64,000 nt of DNA from an uncultured Kineothrix sp. (lineage in GTDB: Bacteria > Bacillota > Clostridia > Lachnospirales > Lachnospiraceae), in assembly GCA_910588855.1 (NCBI GenBank), contig CAJUSR010000004.1:62001-126000 (forward strand), in the 5' to 3' direction. Positions 44,147-52,882 of this stretch are shown here, piece by piece. Position 1 is the stretch's first letter, and each line of letters starts with the position of its first letter. The notes below the pieces were generated by a model that worked only from the letters and a program-made list of their open reading frames with translations, was not told where the DNA came from and made no database searches. The position numbers were made by a program, and so were the translations under genes.

Positions 44147-44386
44147 ATGGCAAGAGGCGTCAGAAAATCCATAGAGGAGAAAATCGCTGATAAACAGGAG
44201 GTTATCGAAGCTTTGGAGAGCAGGGTACAAAAAGAAAGGGAAGAATTGCAGGCGCTGATAAATGAACAGAGGATGGCCAGGCTGGAAAGCTTGGAAGAAC
44301 TGATTGACAGCTCTAATTTAAGCTTGGATGAAGTGTCGGAAATTATAAAGCAACATGTGGAAAGTGCAGGGGAAGGGGCAGCTTAA
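44147..44386 (+). CDS. Small coiled-coil protein
   Basis: 79 residues from ATG 44147 (GGAGG upstream). Nearly all helix: a charged coiled coil (KIADKQEVIEALESRVQKER) and a C-terminal helix with LDEVSEIIKQHV. No membrane segment. I do not recognise a family. A TATAAT at 44067-44072 may belong to its promoter, and a hairpin at 44441-44476 follows. Confidence 0.7.
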   Translation: MARGVRKSIEEKIADKQEVIEALESRVQKEREELQALINEQRMARLESLEELIDSSNLSLDEVSEIIKQHVESAGEGAA

Positions 44387-44440
44387 AAGGATGCCTTAGA
44401 TGAATGCTAACCGAAAACTATGAAAAAGGAATTGGATGGA

Positions 44441-44476
44441 AATAGAGCGTGTAGGATTTACCCTATACGCTCTATT
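44441..44476 (+). terminator. Stem-loop after the small coiled-coil gene
   Basis: AATAGAGCGTGTAGG / CCTATACGCTCTATT, about 13 pairs with a small loop; no T-run on the plus strand directly after, so a processing or bidirectional end is possible. Confidence 0.5.
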
Positions 44477-44567
44477 AGGCTGTAGGCAAAATGGTCCGGA
44501 AAAATCCTGCTGTCCGAACTGTTTTTCGTCAATGCTTTTTGTTTGAAAGATTCCGCCTGATATCCGG

Positions 44568-44720
44568 TTATTTCCCTTCTCCTCCCGGCCCGTCCTTACG
44601 TGGAACTTCGTCCGGGATGATATCCTTGGCATTGTTTTTTGAATCTGCTGGCTTCTGTCCACCCGGAGTTGTCTGGATTTCTTCCGGCAGTTTTACTGAA
44701 TTTTTTTCTTCCATTTGCAT
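44568..44720 (-). CDS. 50-residue hydrophilic small protein
   Basis: Starts at ATG 44720 with GGAGG six bases upstream. The product MQMEEKNSVKLPEEIQTTPG... ends in PRKDGPGGEGK; it is Pro/Gly/Lys/Glu-rich and without a predicted fold. No similar protein is known to me with certainty. The good ribosome binding site and the absence of a competing gene on the opposite strand support it. Function unknown. The surrounding stretch 44477-44990 holds no other gene I can support. Confidence 0.5.
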   Translation of the reverse strand: MQMEEKNSVKLPEEIQTTPGGQKPADSKNNAKDIIPDEVPRKDGPGGEGK

Positions 44721-44990
44721 ATGAATCCTCCATGCCGCCTCTGGGCGGTTTAAATCTGATATTCGATTCCCCTTTATGGTCATCCACCAGGGGAAACCAT
44801 CGAATGGGATGGATAGGAATCAGTTTATGCAAAAAAGAGGAATATATGTAAACTGTGAAAAACAATATAATATTTTAACATTTTGACTGTTTTAGAAGAC
44901 AAGGCACGCTATGCACTTTTGGAAGCTTTAGTTATAATAAACAGTAATTTTAGAAAAAGACCGGAGAAAAGAATTGATTGGAGGAAAAAA

Positions 44991-47216
44991 ATGCGTATCA
45001 TATATCAGGAAGAAACAAAAATATTTCATTTGTGCAACGATGCGGTCAGCTATATCATGATGGTTTTGCCGAATGGGCATTTGGGGCAGTTGTATTTCGG
45101 GAGAAGGGTGAATACCGATAAAGATTACTCCTATTTGCTGGAAATGATGTCCAGGCCTATGGCTTCTTATTTGTGGAGTGATGCCAAACGTTTTTCGTTA
45201 GAGCATATAAAGCAGGAATACGGTGTATACGGCACTACGGACTTCCGCCGTCCGGCAATAGAAATCCTGCAAGGAAATGGCAGCCGGATTGTGGATTTCC
45301 GGTTTAAAGATTTTTCGATTACAGATGGCAAACCTGTATTGGAAGGGCTTCCGGCAACTTATACGGAAGCGCCGGAGGAAGCGATGACGCTTACTCTTTT
45401 TCTGGAAGATGAAGTGACAGGGATTTGTCTGGAATTGCTGTATACTATTTTTGAAACAGGCCCTATTGCCAGAAGCGCAAAAATAGTAAACGGGGGGGAA
45501 GAGCCGGTGCATCTATTGACTGCTATGAGCCTTTGTATGGATTTGCCGGATTACGATTACGAATGGGTTCAGTTTTCCGGCGCCTGGGCAAGGGAGAGGC
45601 ATGTAAAGGTAAGGAAGCTGGAACAGGGGATTCAGGCGGTGGACAGTATGCGTGGGCACTCTTCCCACGAACACAATCCATTCATTGTCCTGAAACGCTT
45701 TGGAACGGATGAGGCTTTGGGAGAGGCGATTGGTTTTAGCCTGATATACAGTGGGAACTTTCTGGCGCAGGCGGAGGTGGATACCCATAATACCACAAGG
45801 GTTTTACTTGGGATTCATCCGTCTGGCTTTGATTGGAAATTAGAGCCGGGGGAAAGCTTTCAGACGCCGGAAGCGGTGATGGTTTATTCCAGGGAAGGTT
45901 TGGGCGGTATGAGCCGGATTTTCCATAACCTATACCGGAAACGGCTGGCAAGAGGATATTGGCGGGACAGGGTAAGACCGATTCTAAACAACAATTGGGA
46001 GGCAACTTATTTTGACTTTACCGAAGAACGGTTGATAAATCTGGCGAAAAAAGCGAAGGAATGCGGAGTGGAATTATTTGTACTGGATGATGGCTGGTTC
46101 GGTCAGCGTAGCCATGAAAGGGCAGGGCTTGGAGACTGGGTGGCAAATCCGGAGCGGCTGCCGGGCGGTATAGAAGGCATTGCGGAGAAAATTGAAGCGC
46201 TTGGCATGAAGTTCGGCCTATGGTTTGAGCCGGAGATGGTGAATAAAGATTCGGATTTATATAGGGAACATCCCGATTGGGTTATCGAAACGCCGGGAAG
46301 GCATAGTTCTCATGGAAGGTTCCAATATGTATTGGATTTTTCCCGTAAGGAAGTGGTGGATGAAATCTATGGAATGATGGAAAAAATACTTGGCGGGGCG
46401 AAGGTTTCTTATGTAAAATGGGATATGAACCGCAGCATTACGGAATGCTATTCCCATGCGCTGCCGGCAGACCGTCAGGGGGAAGTGTTCCATCGTTATA
46501 TTTTGGGCGTTTATGACTTATATGAAAGATTAACGTCCCATTTCCCAAAAGTTTTGTTCGAGTCCTGTGCCAGCGGAGGCGGGAGGTTTGACCCGGGGAT
46601 TTTATATTATGCGCCTCAAGGCTGGGCCAGCGATGATTCGGATGCGGTAGAAAGGTTGAAAATACAATACGGCACCTCGTTCTGCTATCCGATTAGCAGT
46701 ATTGGAAGCCATGTATCGGTAGTGCCGAATCACCAGGTATTCAGGAATACCCCTTTGCATACCCGTGCAAATGTAGCATATTTTGGAACTTTTGGCTATG
46801 AACTGGATTTGAATAAGCTTTCCGAAAAGGAACTGCAGCAGGTAAAACAGCAGGTAGAATTTATGAAAAAATACCGGGAAGTGTTGCAATTTGGAGATTT
46901 TTACCGTTTATGCAGCCCTTTTGAAGGGAATGTGACGATATGGATGGTTGTCAATGAAGAACGGACGCTTGCTATTGTGGGCTGGTACCGGATTTTGGGC
47001 GGGGCAAACCAGCCATATACGAGGGTTCGTTTACAAGGGTTGAGGGAAGAAACCCGTTATGAAATAGAGGGAAGGGAAGGATATTATTTTGGGGATGAAT
47101 TGATGAATCTCGGTTTGATTACGACGGATTATACGGCTGGGGAGGAAGCAGTTGGGGATTCTTATGCAGGGGACTTTGACTCTAAGATATTCCTTATCCG
47201 CGCCATCGATGACTAA
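44991..47216 (+). CDS. Alpha-galactosidase, GH36
   Basis: 741 residues from ATG 44991 (GGAGG six bases upstream); upstream in-frame codons lack a ribosome binding site. Hydrolyses alpha-1,6-galactosides such as melibiose and raffinose. The N-terminal beta-sandwich (about 1-330) precedes the (beta/alpha)8 barrel; the nucleophile Asp lies in YVKWDMNRSI, and the acid/base Asp in GWASDDSDAVERL after SCASGGGRFD. No signal peptide, so cytoplasmic. No sugar transporter or regulator adjoins it. A TATAAT occurs at 44933-44938. Confidence 0.94.
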   Translation: MRIIYQEETKIFHLCNDAVSYIMMVLPNGHLGQLYFGRRVNTDKDYSYLLEMMSRPMASYLWSDAKRFSLEHIKQEYGVYGTTDFRRPAIEILQGNGSRIVDFRFKDFSITDGKPVLEGLPATYTEAPEEAMTLTLFLEDEVTGICLELLYTIFETGPIARSAKIVNGGEEPVHLLTAMSLCMDLPDYDYEWVQFSGAWARERHVKVRKLEQGIQAVDSMRGHSSHEHNPFIVLKRFGTDEALGEAIGFSLIYSGNFLAQAEVDTHNTTRVLLGIHPSGFDWKLEPGESFQTPEAVMVYSREGLGGMSRIFHNLYRKRLARGYWRDRVRPILNNNWEATYFDFTEERLINLAKKAKECGVELFVLDDGWFGQRSHERAGLGDWVANPERLPGGIEGIAEKIEALGMKFGLWFEPEMVNKDSDLYREHPDWVIETPGRHSSHGRFQYVLDFSRKEVVDEIYGMMEKILGGAKVSYVKWDMNRSITECYSHALPADRQGEVFHRYILGVYDLYERLTSHFPKVLFESCASGGGRFDPGILYYAPQGWASDDSDAVERLKIQYGTSFCYPISSIGSHVSVVPNHQVFRNTPLHTRANVAYFGTFGYELDLNKLSEKELQQVKQQVEFMKKYREVLQFGDFYRLCSPFEGNVTIWMVVNEERTLAIVGWYRILGGANQPYTRVRLQGLREETRYEIEGREGYYFGDELMNLGLITTDYTAGEEAVGDSYAGDFDSKIFLIRAIDD

Positions 47217-47278
47217 TATCCGTTTTTCACCGGATGCAGGGCAGCAGGGCTTTTTGACAATGAAAGGAGGTTTTTGCC

Positions 47279-47713
47279 ATGAAACCATATATCCATAAAG
47301 TACAATATTATGAAACCGATAAAATGGGCATTACCCATCATTCCAATTATATCCGCTGGATGGAAGAAGCCAGAGTGGATTTTATGGAACAAATCGGATG
47401 GGGATACGACAAGATGGAGGAATGCGGCATTATATCCCCGGTTATAGGTGTGGAATGCGAATATAAGAAAACTACAACTTTTAATGACCGCATCCGGATT
47501 GAAATTGAAGTGAAGGGATATAACGGTATTAAGCTGACTTTGAAGTATATTATGAAAGATATATATACGGAAACAACAGTAGCGGTGGGAGAGTCGAAAC
47601 ATTGCTTTTTAAGTGAGGAAGGAAGCCCGGTTGCCCTTAGGAAACAGTTCCCGGAGCTGCATAATGTTTTAAAAATCGGTTGGAAGAGTGAAGAAGAGGA
47701 AGATGCCGTTTAA
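47279..47713 (+). CDS. Acyl-CoA thioesterase (4HBT/YbgC-like hotdog fold)
   Basis: 144 residues. The hotdog-fold signature YYETDKMGITHHSNYIRWMEEAR contains the active-site Asp of 4-hydroxybenzoyl-CoA-thioesterase-like enzymes, at about residues 10-32. Substrate not determined; most likely an acyl-CoA or acyl carrier protein ester. AAAGGAGG lies just upstream, 62 bp after the alpha-galactosidase stop. Confidence 0.85.
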   Translation: MKPYIHKVQYYETDKMGITHHSNYIRWMEEARVDFMEQIGWGYDKMEECGIISPVIGVECEYKKTTTFNDRIRIEIEVKGYNGIKLTLKYIMKDIYTETTVAVGESKHCFLSEEGSPVALRKQFPELHNVLKIGWKSEEEEDAV

Positions 47714-47875
47714 GCAAGGCTTTAGATAAAATCCTTCCTATAAAATAAAATACGGAAAAGAAATACGAAAACCGGAAAAGCCGCCTGCTTTCATTTTTTG
47801 ATAACGTCAGGCATGAAACGGTAAGGAATGGGACAGAATGTATGGTAGGAACAGCAATCATACAGGAGGTTCAGA

Positions 47876-48484
47876 ATGGGAATGGATTTTAAAAACAGTG
47901 AAACAAAGGATAACCTGATGCGTGCATTCGCAGGGGAAAGCCAGGCAAGGAACCGTTACACTTTTGCTGCCGGGCAGGCAAAAAAAGAGAATTTATATGT
48001 AGTCAGCGCGGTTTTCCGCTATACGGCGGAACAGGAAAAAGAGCATGCCGAGATATTTTATAATCATCTAAAGGAGCTGTCAGGGGAAAACATCCATATA
48101 GACGGCAGCTATCCGGTGGATTTGGCAGATGATGTGGCGAAATTGCTGCGTATGGCACAACATAACGAATATGAGGAGCATGATTCGGTTTATAAAGCTT
48201 TTGGCGATAAAGCAAAAGAGGAAGGGTTCCTGCATGTGGCGTCTTCCTTCCATAAAATAGCGGAAATAGAAAAAATCCACGGAGACCGTTTTGGGCATTT
48301 GGCGGAACTTCTGGAACAGAATAAGTTGTTCGTTTCCAATGTGAAGACAACTTGGATGTGCTTGAATTGTGGATTTGTCTTTGAAGGGGAAAAAGTGCCG
48401 GAGAAGTGCCCGGTCTGCGAGCATGATAGAGGGTATTTCATACGGTTTGAATTGTCGCCCTATGAAGGCGGCTGGGAACAGTAG
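47876..48484 (+). CDS. rbr: Rubrerythrin
   Basis: 202 residues. N-terminal four-helix ferritin-like di-iron domain (FAGESQARNRYTF, EQEKEHAEIFY, AEIEKIHGDRF give the iron ligands) and a C-terminal rubredoxin-like centre (CLNCGFVFEG...CPVCEHDR). Reduces hydrogen peroxide with electrons from NADH via rubredoxin-type partners; a main oxidative defence of anaerobes. AGGAGG six bases before the ATG. A strong terminator follows. Confidence 0.95.
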   Translation: MGMDFKNSETKDNLMRAFAGESQARNRYTFAAGQAKKENLYVVSAVFRYTAEQEKEHAEIFYNHLKELSGENIHIDGSYPVDLADDVAKLLRMAQHNEYEEHDSVYKAFGDKAKEEGFLHVASSFHKIAEIEKIHGDRFGHLAELLEQNKLFVSNVKTTWMCLNCGFVFEGEKVPEKCPVCEHDRGYFIRFELSPYEGGWEQ

Positions 48485-48526
48485 AAGCGGGGAGGTTTTC
48501 CGAACCGGCTGAGGCTGCAGAAAATG

Positions 48527-48584
48527 AAAAAACACCGGTAAGCTGCATAAAAACCTTGTTTTGCACGTTTCCGGTGTTTTTTCT
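48527..48584 (+). terminator. Terminator after rubrerythrin
   Basis: ACACCGG(T) (48532-48539) pairs with CCGGTGT (48571-48577), extended by AAAAA/TTTTT; T-run TTTTTT follows. Confidence 0.8.
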
Positions 48585-48794
48585 GTATAATTACATATTA
48601 TCATACAAAAGCATTCCGGAGGGATGCGCGGAACACGGATTTTCTTTCCGGCTTCCCCCTTGTCTTGTAAAATAAGGAGAGGTATGGTAGTATAAAAATG
48701 CGAAAACGATTTAAACTCGCCAGGACGGGGGAAATGGATATTAAGCGGATGGCGGAGTGGAACATAGAAGGCGGCAACGGGAAGAGGATTGAGG

Positions 48795-49844
48795 ATGAAA
48801 GGACGAAAGAGAAATAGAACGGCAGTTTTTGCAGCATTTTTGGCAGGGGTTATGCTGGCAGGGTGCGGGGGGAGTAAGACGCCCTCTTTGGACGAAGGGA
48901 TGGCAGCCGTGGAGTCGTTGGACTATAACACAGCCTTGCAGTGTTTTGACAAGGCTATGGTGGAAGGGGAAGATTTGCGGCTTTTGTATAGAGGGCAGGG
49001 GCTTGCCTATATGGGGCTGATTCAGTACGATAAGGCAGTAGAAGCATTTGAAAAGGCCCTTGGGGCAGGAAACGGGCGCGTGGACGCGATTGATTATGAT
49101 ATTAATTATTACTTAGCAGCATCTTATTATAAGCTGGGGGAGACAAGCAAGAGCATTGGCGTGTATGATGCGATTATTGCCTTAAACCCGAAGGATAAAC
49201 TGGCGTACCGCTTAAGGGGGAGCGTTTTAGCCCCTAATAATTTTGATAAGGCGAAGGAGGATTTCGACAAGGCGGTTTCCCTGGACAAAGAAGATTATGA
49301 CCAGTTGATTGATATTTATCTTGTTCTGGAAAGGAATGGATATAAAGCGGCAGGGCAGGAATATTTCCAGACAGCCCTTGCCAGCGATACTAAGTCTATG
49401 ACGGATTACCAGAGAGGAAGGATGTATTATTATCTGGAGGATTATGACAATGCCAGGAATTATCTGGAAAAGGCAAGGAAGACAGAAGGGTATGAGGCTG
49501 TCCTCCTGCTGGGGCAGACTTACGAAGAGCTGGGCGATTACAATTATGCCATAAGTGTTTACAGCAGTTTTATAGAAGGCGACCAGACAAAAGCCAGCGT
49601 TTATAACCGGCTGGGGCTTTGCAAGATGGAACAGAAGGCCTATGATGAGGCGCTTACAGCATTTCAGGCAGGGATGAATGTAGAAAACTGTACGATTATG
49701 CAGACCCTTAAATTCAACGAAATCGTTACATACGAAAGGCTGGGGCAATACCAGACGGCGGCAAGCCTGATGAACAGCTATTTGACTACTTATCCTGACG
49801 ATGCGGTGGCGCAGAGGGAATACACTTTCCTGAAAACGAGGTAA
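48795..49844 (+). CDS. TPR-repeat lipoprotein
   Basis: 349 residues from ATG 48795 (AGAGGA upstream; a TTG at 48789 is the alternative). Lipoprotein signal with lipobox LAGC, then about eight tetratricopeptide repeats (for example ALQCFDKAMVEGEDLRLLYR, DKAVEAFEKALGAG, DYNYAISVYSSFIEG) to the end. Anchored on the outer face of the membrane; TPRs imply protein binding, partner unknown. The upstream 39-codon frame at 48698 overlaps it and was not accepted. Confidence 0.85.
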   Translation: MKGRKRNRTAVFAAFLAGVMLAGCGGSKTPSLDEGMAAVESLDYNTALQCFDKAMVEGEDLRLLYRGQGLAYMGLIQYDKAVEAFEKALGAGNGRVDAIDYDINYYLAASYYKLGETSKSIGVYDAIIALNPKDKLAYRLRGSVLAPNNFDKAKEDFDKAVSLDKEDYDQLIDIYLVLERNGYKAAGQEYFQTALASDTKSMTDYQRGRMYYYLEDYDNARNYLEKARKTEGYEAVLLLGQTYEELGDYNYAISVYSSFIEGDQTKASVYNRLGLCKMEQKAYDEALTAFQAGMNVENCTIMQTLKFNEIVTYERLGQYQTAASLMNSYLTTYPDDAVAQREYTFLKTR

Positions 49845-49883
49845 CAGGCAGCTTAGTTCCGCAATAGCGATAAGAAACTTGCG

Positions 49884-49931
49884 ACACAAGATATTGTGTT
49901 TACATAAAAATGACAGCATGATATCTTGTGC
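49884..49931. promoter_or_regulatory. Two NrdR boxes upstream of nrdD
   Basis: Box 1 ACACAAGATATTGTGT (49884-49899) fits the NrdR consensus acaCwAtATaTwGtgt at 15 of 16 positions; box 2 GCATGATATCTTGTGC (49916-49931) at 11. The starts are 32 bp apart, the usual three-helical-turn spacing of NrdR tandem sites. They lie just upstream of the nrdD promoter. Confidence 0.8.
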
Positions 49932-49937
49932 TTTTTA

Positions 49938-49966
49938 TTGACTTTTTCATATCGTGATGATACAAT
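49938..49966 (+). promoter_or_regulatory. nrdD promoter
   Basis: TTGACT (49938-49943), 17-bp spacer, TACAAT (49961-49966), starting 7 bp after NrdR box 2. It places the transcript start near 49973 and excludes any start codon before that. Confidence 0.8.
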
Positions 49967-50006
49967 GCCCATATGCGGTTTAAAGTGGGCAGATTGTGGA
50001 AAGGAC

Positions 50007-52427
50007 ATGGTTATTCAGATGTTTCAAGTTATCAAACGGAATGGGGAATTGGCGGATTTTACATTGGTAAAAATCGAAGATGCCATAATGAAAGCGTTTT
50101 ATGCAACGGATATGCAATATACCAAAGATATTGTGGACTTACTTGCGTTGCGTGTGACGGCGGAGTTTCAGGATAAAGTGAAAGACGGGCAAATCCATGT
50201 GGAGGACATTCAGGACAGCGTAGAAAAAGTGCTGGAGCAGGCCGGGTATGCGGAGCCGGCAAAAGCATTTATCCTATACCGCAAGCAGCGGGAAAAGATG
50301 CGTAATATGAAGTCCACCATCCTTGATTATAAAGAAATTGTAAACAGTTATGTGAAAGTGGAGGATTGGAGAGTAAAGGAAAATTCTACGGTGACATATT
50401 CGGTGGGAGGGCTGATTCTCAGCAATTCCGGTGCGGTTACGGCAAATTACTGGCTTTCGGAAATCTATGATTCCGAAATTGCGGATGCCCATAGGAATGC
50501 AGATATCCATATCCATGATTTATCCATGTTAACCGGATATTGTGCGGGCTGGTCTTTAAAACAATTGATAAAGGAAGGGCTTGGCGGCATATCGGGCAAG
50601 ATAACGTCTGCTCCGGCGGCACATCTTTCTGTTTTATGCAACCAAATGGTAAACTTCCTTGGCATTATGCAGAATGAGTGGGCAGGGGCGCAGGCATTCT
50701 CTTCTTTTGACACTTATTTAGCCCCCTTTGTAAAGGTGGATCATCTCAGTTACCAGGAAGTAAAAAAATGCATTGAATCTTTTATTTATGGTGTGAACAC
50801 TCCCAGCCGCTGGGGAACGCAGGCACCTTTTTCCAATATTACATTGGATTGGACGGTGCCGGATGATTTGGCACAATTACCAGCGATTGTGGGCGGTCAG
50901 GAGATGGATTTCCGATACAAAGACTGTAAAAAAGAAATGGATATGGTCAACAAGGCATTCATCGAAACGATGATTGAAGGGGATGCCAATGGGAGAGGGT
51001 TCCAGTATCCCATTCCGACCTATTCCATTACCAGGGATTTTGACTGGTCGGACAATGAAAACAACCGTTTGTTGTTTGAAATGACGGCGAAGTACGGAAC
51101 ACCTTATTTTTCCAATTATATCAATTCCGATATGGAGCCTAGCGATGTGCGCAGCATGTGCTGCAGGCTGCGGCTGGATTTGAGGGAATTAAGGAAAAAA
51201 ACAGGGGGATTTTTCGGTTCCGGGGAAAGTACGGGAAGCGTAGGCGTGGTGACGATAAATATGCCAAGGCTGGCGTATCTGTCCGCCAATAAGGATGATT
51301 TTTACCGGCGGCTGAACCGGATGATGGACATTGCGGCCCGCTCCCTGAAAATTAAAAGAGGGGTCATTACAAAGCTTTTGGAAGAAGGGCTTTATCCATA
51401 CACAAAACGCTATTTGGGTGATTTCAGCAATCATTTTTCGACGATTGGCCTTGTGGGGATGAATGAAGCCGGGCTGAATGCCAATTGGCTGCAGGAAGAT
51501 TTAAGCAGTAAAAAAACACAGGAATTTACGAAAGAAGTATTGAACCATATGAGAAACCGGCTTTCCGATTATCAGGAAATGTACGGGGATTTGTATAATC
51601 TGGAGGCGACGCCTGCGGAAAGCACGGCATATCGTCTGGCAAAACATGACAAAAAGAGATGGCCTGCCATTAAGGCAGCAGGAAATCAGGGGGATACGCC
51701 TTATTATACCAATTCTTCCCATTTGCCGGTGGATTATACAGTGGACATTTTTGATGCGTTGGATATTCAGGACGAGCTGCAGACTTTATATACTTCCGGC
51801 ACGGTGTTCCATGCATTTTTAGGCGAAAAATTGCCGGATTGGAAAGCGGCGGCAAATTTGGTGAAGACGATTGCGGAGAATTATAAACTGCCGTATTATA
51901 CTTTGTCTCCGACCTATTCCATTTGCCGGGAACATGGTTATTTGGCGGGGGAGAAAAAGGTATGCCCTTATTGCGGCAAGGCAACGGAGGTATATAGCCG
52001 TATTACCGGATACTACCGGCCGGTGCAGAACTGGAACGACGGGAAACTGCAGGAATATGAAAACCGGACGGAATATGATATGGCTGGTTCCTGCTTGAAA
52101 AGGTCAATGGCCAGCATGGTTACCTTGTCAGACCGTGCCGGGGAAGCAGGCATTAAGATAGAAAAACCCGAAAACATAAAGTACCTTTTTACGACGAAAA
52201 CGTGCCCCAACTGCAAATTGGCAAAAGAATATTTGAAAGAAGAACAATATGTAGCCATTGATGCGGAGGAGAATGGGGAGCTGGCAGTAAAATATGGGGT
52301 GATGCAGGCGCCGACGCTAGTTGTCGTAAACGGGGATTCTTTTAAGAAATATGCGAATGTTTCAAATATACGGAAGTATGCAGATAATAATGCGAAAAAC
52401 GTAAAAGAATTGACGGTTTTTGCATAG
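50007..52427 (+). CDS. nrdD: Anaerobic ribonucleoside-triphosphate reductase with C-terminal redoxin domain
   Basis: 806 residues from ATG 50007 (GTGGAAAGGAC upstream; ATG 50019 is the alternative). Class III enzyme that makes dNTPs from NTPs by a glycyl radical. N-terminal ATP-cone (about 1-95), catalytic barrel, zinc site with CPYCG, and the glycyl radical in SRITGYYRPVQNWN. After about residue 725 a glutaredoxin/thioredoxin-like domain with active site TKTCPNCKLAKEYL is fused, suggesting a redoxin, not formate, as reductant. No nrdG activase gene is adjacent. The start upstream at 49926 precedes the promoter and is rejected. Confidence 0.93.
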   Translation: MVIQMFQVIKRNGELADFTLVKIEDAIMKAFYATDMQYTKDIVDLLALRVTAEFQDKVKDGQIHVEDIQDSVEKVLEQAGYAEPAKAFILYRKQREKMRNMKSTILDYKEIVNSYVKVEDWRVKENSTVTYSVGGLILSNSGAVTANYWLSEIYDSEIADAHRNADIHIHDLSMLTGYCAGWSLKQLIKEGLGGISGKITSAPAAHLSVLCNQMVNFLGIMQNEWAGAQAFSSFDTYLAPFVKVDHLSYQEVKKCIESFIYGVNTPSRWGTQAPFSNITLDWTVPDDLAQLPAIVGGQEMDFRYKDCKKEMDMVNKAFIETMIEGDANGRGFQYPIPTYSITRDFDWSDNENNRLLFEMTAKYGTPYFSNYINSDMEPSDVRSMCCRLRLDLRELRKKTGGFFGSGESTGSVGVVTINMPRLAYLSANKDDFYRRLNRMMDIAARSLKIKRGVITKLLEEGLYPYTKRYLGDFSNHFSTIGLVGMNEAGLNANWLQEDLSSKKTQEFTKEVLNHMRNRLSDYQEMYGDLYNLEATPAESTAYRLAKHDKKRWPAIKAAGNQGDTPYYTNSSHLPVDYTVDIFDALDIQDELQTLYTSGTVFHAFLGEKLPDWKAAANLVKTIAENYKLPYYTLSPTYSICREHGYLAGEKKVCPYCGKATEVYSRITGYYRPVQNWNDGKLQEYENRTEYDMAGSCLKRSMASMVTLSDRAGEAGIKIEKPENIKYLFTTKTCPNCKLAKEYLKEEQYVAIDAEENGELAVKYGVMQAPTLVVVNGDSFKKYANVSNIRKYADNNAKNVKELTVFA

Positions 52428-52462
52428 TATTATAAATCATGCCGGAAAGGAGCATAATCGAA

Positions 52463-52861
52463 ATGGGGAATATTTATTTACGGGTGAAAGGCATTATAAA
52501 AAAGGACGACAAATATCTTTTGGTAAAAAGATGGGTTGATGACAGGATTCCGGATCCATTCTTATGGGAATTTGTGGATGCAGAGGTCAGCTACGGGGAA
52601 GCGCCGGATGAAGCCGTGCTTCGGGCAATCGGCGAAATACTTTCCATTGAAGGGAAAATAGAAAAAATTGTCTATACATGGTCGAATATGATTGGGGATT
52701 CCCAATGCGTAGGGATTGCGTATATTTGTTCCATCGAGGATGAAGGCAATATCGTCCTTGGGGAAGAATACGGCGAATGGGAATGGGTAGAGCGGAAAGA
52801 CTTCCCGGATTATATCGAAAATAGGTATGTACTGGAAGATTTAAAGGATGTGGAACTTTAA
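52463..52861 (+). CDS. Nudix-like protein with degenerate Nudix box
   Basis: 132 residues from ATG 52463 (AAAGGAG upstream); an ATG at 52439 is less likely. Nudix fold: VKGIIKKDDKYLLVKR, FLWEFVDAEVSYGE, and the helix APDEAVLRAIGEILSI. The catalytic REUxEExGU signature reads R-A-I-G-E-I-L-S-I, losing two of its acidic positions, so diphosphatase activity may be weak or absent; a binding role is possible. Between nrdD and pyrF with 35 bp and 21 bp gaps. Confidence 0.75.
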   Translation: MGNIYLRVKGIIKKDDKYLLVKRWVDDRIPDPFLWEFVDAEVSYGEAPDEAVLRAIGEILSIEGKIEKIVYTWSNMIGDSQCVGIAYICSIEDEGNIVLGEEYGEWEWVERKDFPDYIENRYVLEDLKDVEL

Positions 52862-52882
52862 TAAGGATAAAGGGAGAAGAAA

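Noticed and set aside
48698..48817. 39-codon frame upstream of the TPR lipoprotein (MRKRFKLARTGEMD...)
   Set aside because: It overlaps the lipoprotein start in another frame and has no ribosome binding site.
49926..50006. Upstream start of nrdD at 49926
   Set aside because: It lies before the promoter (-35 at 49938), so it cannot be in the transcript.
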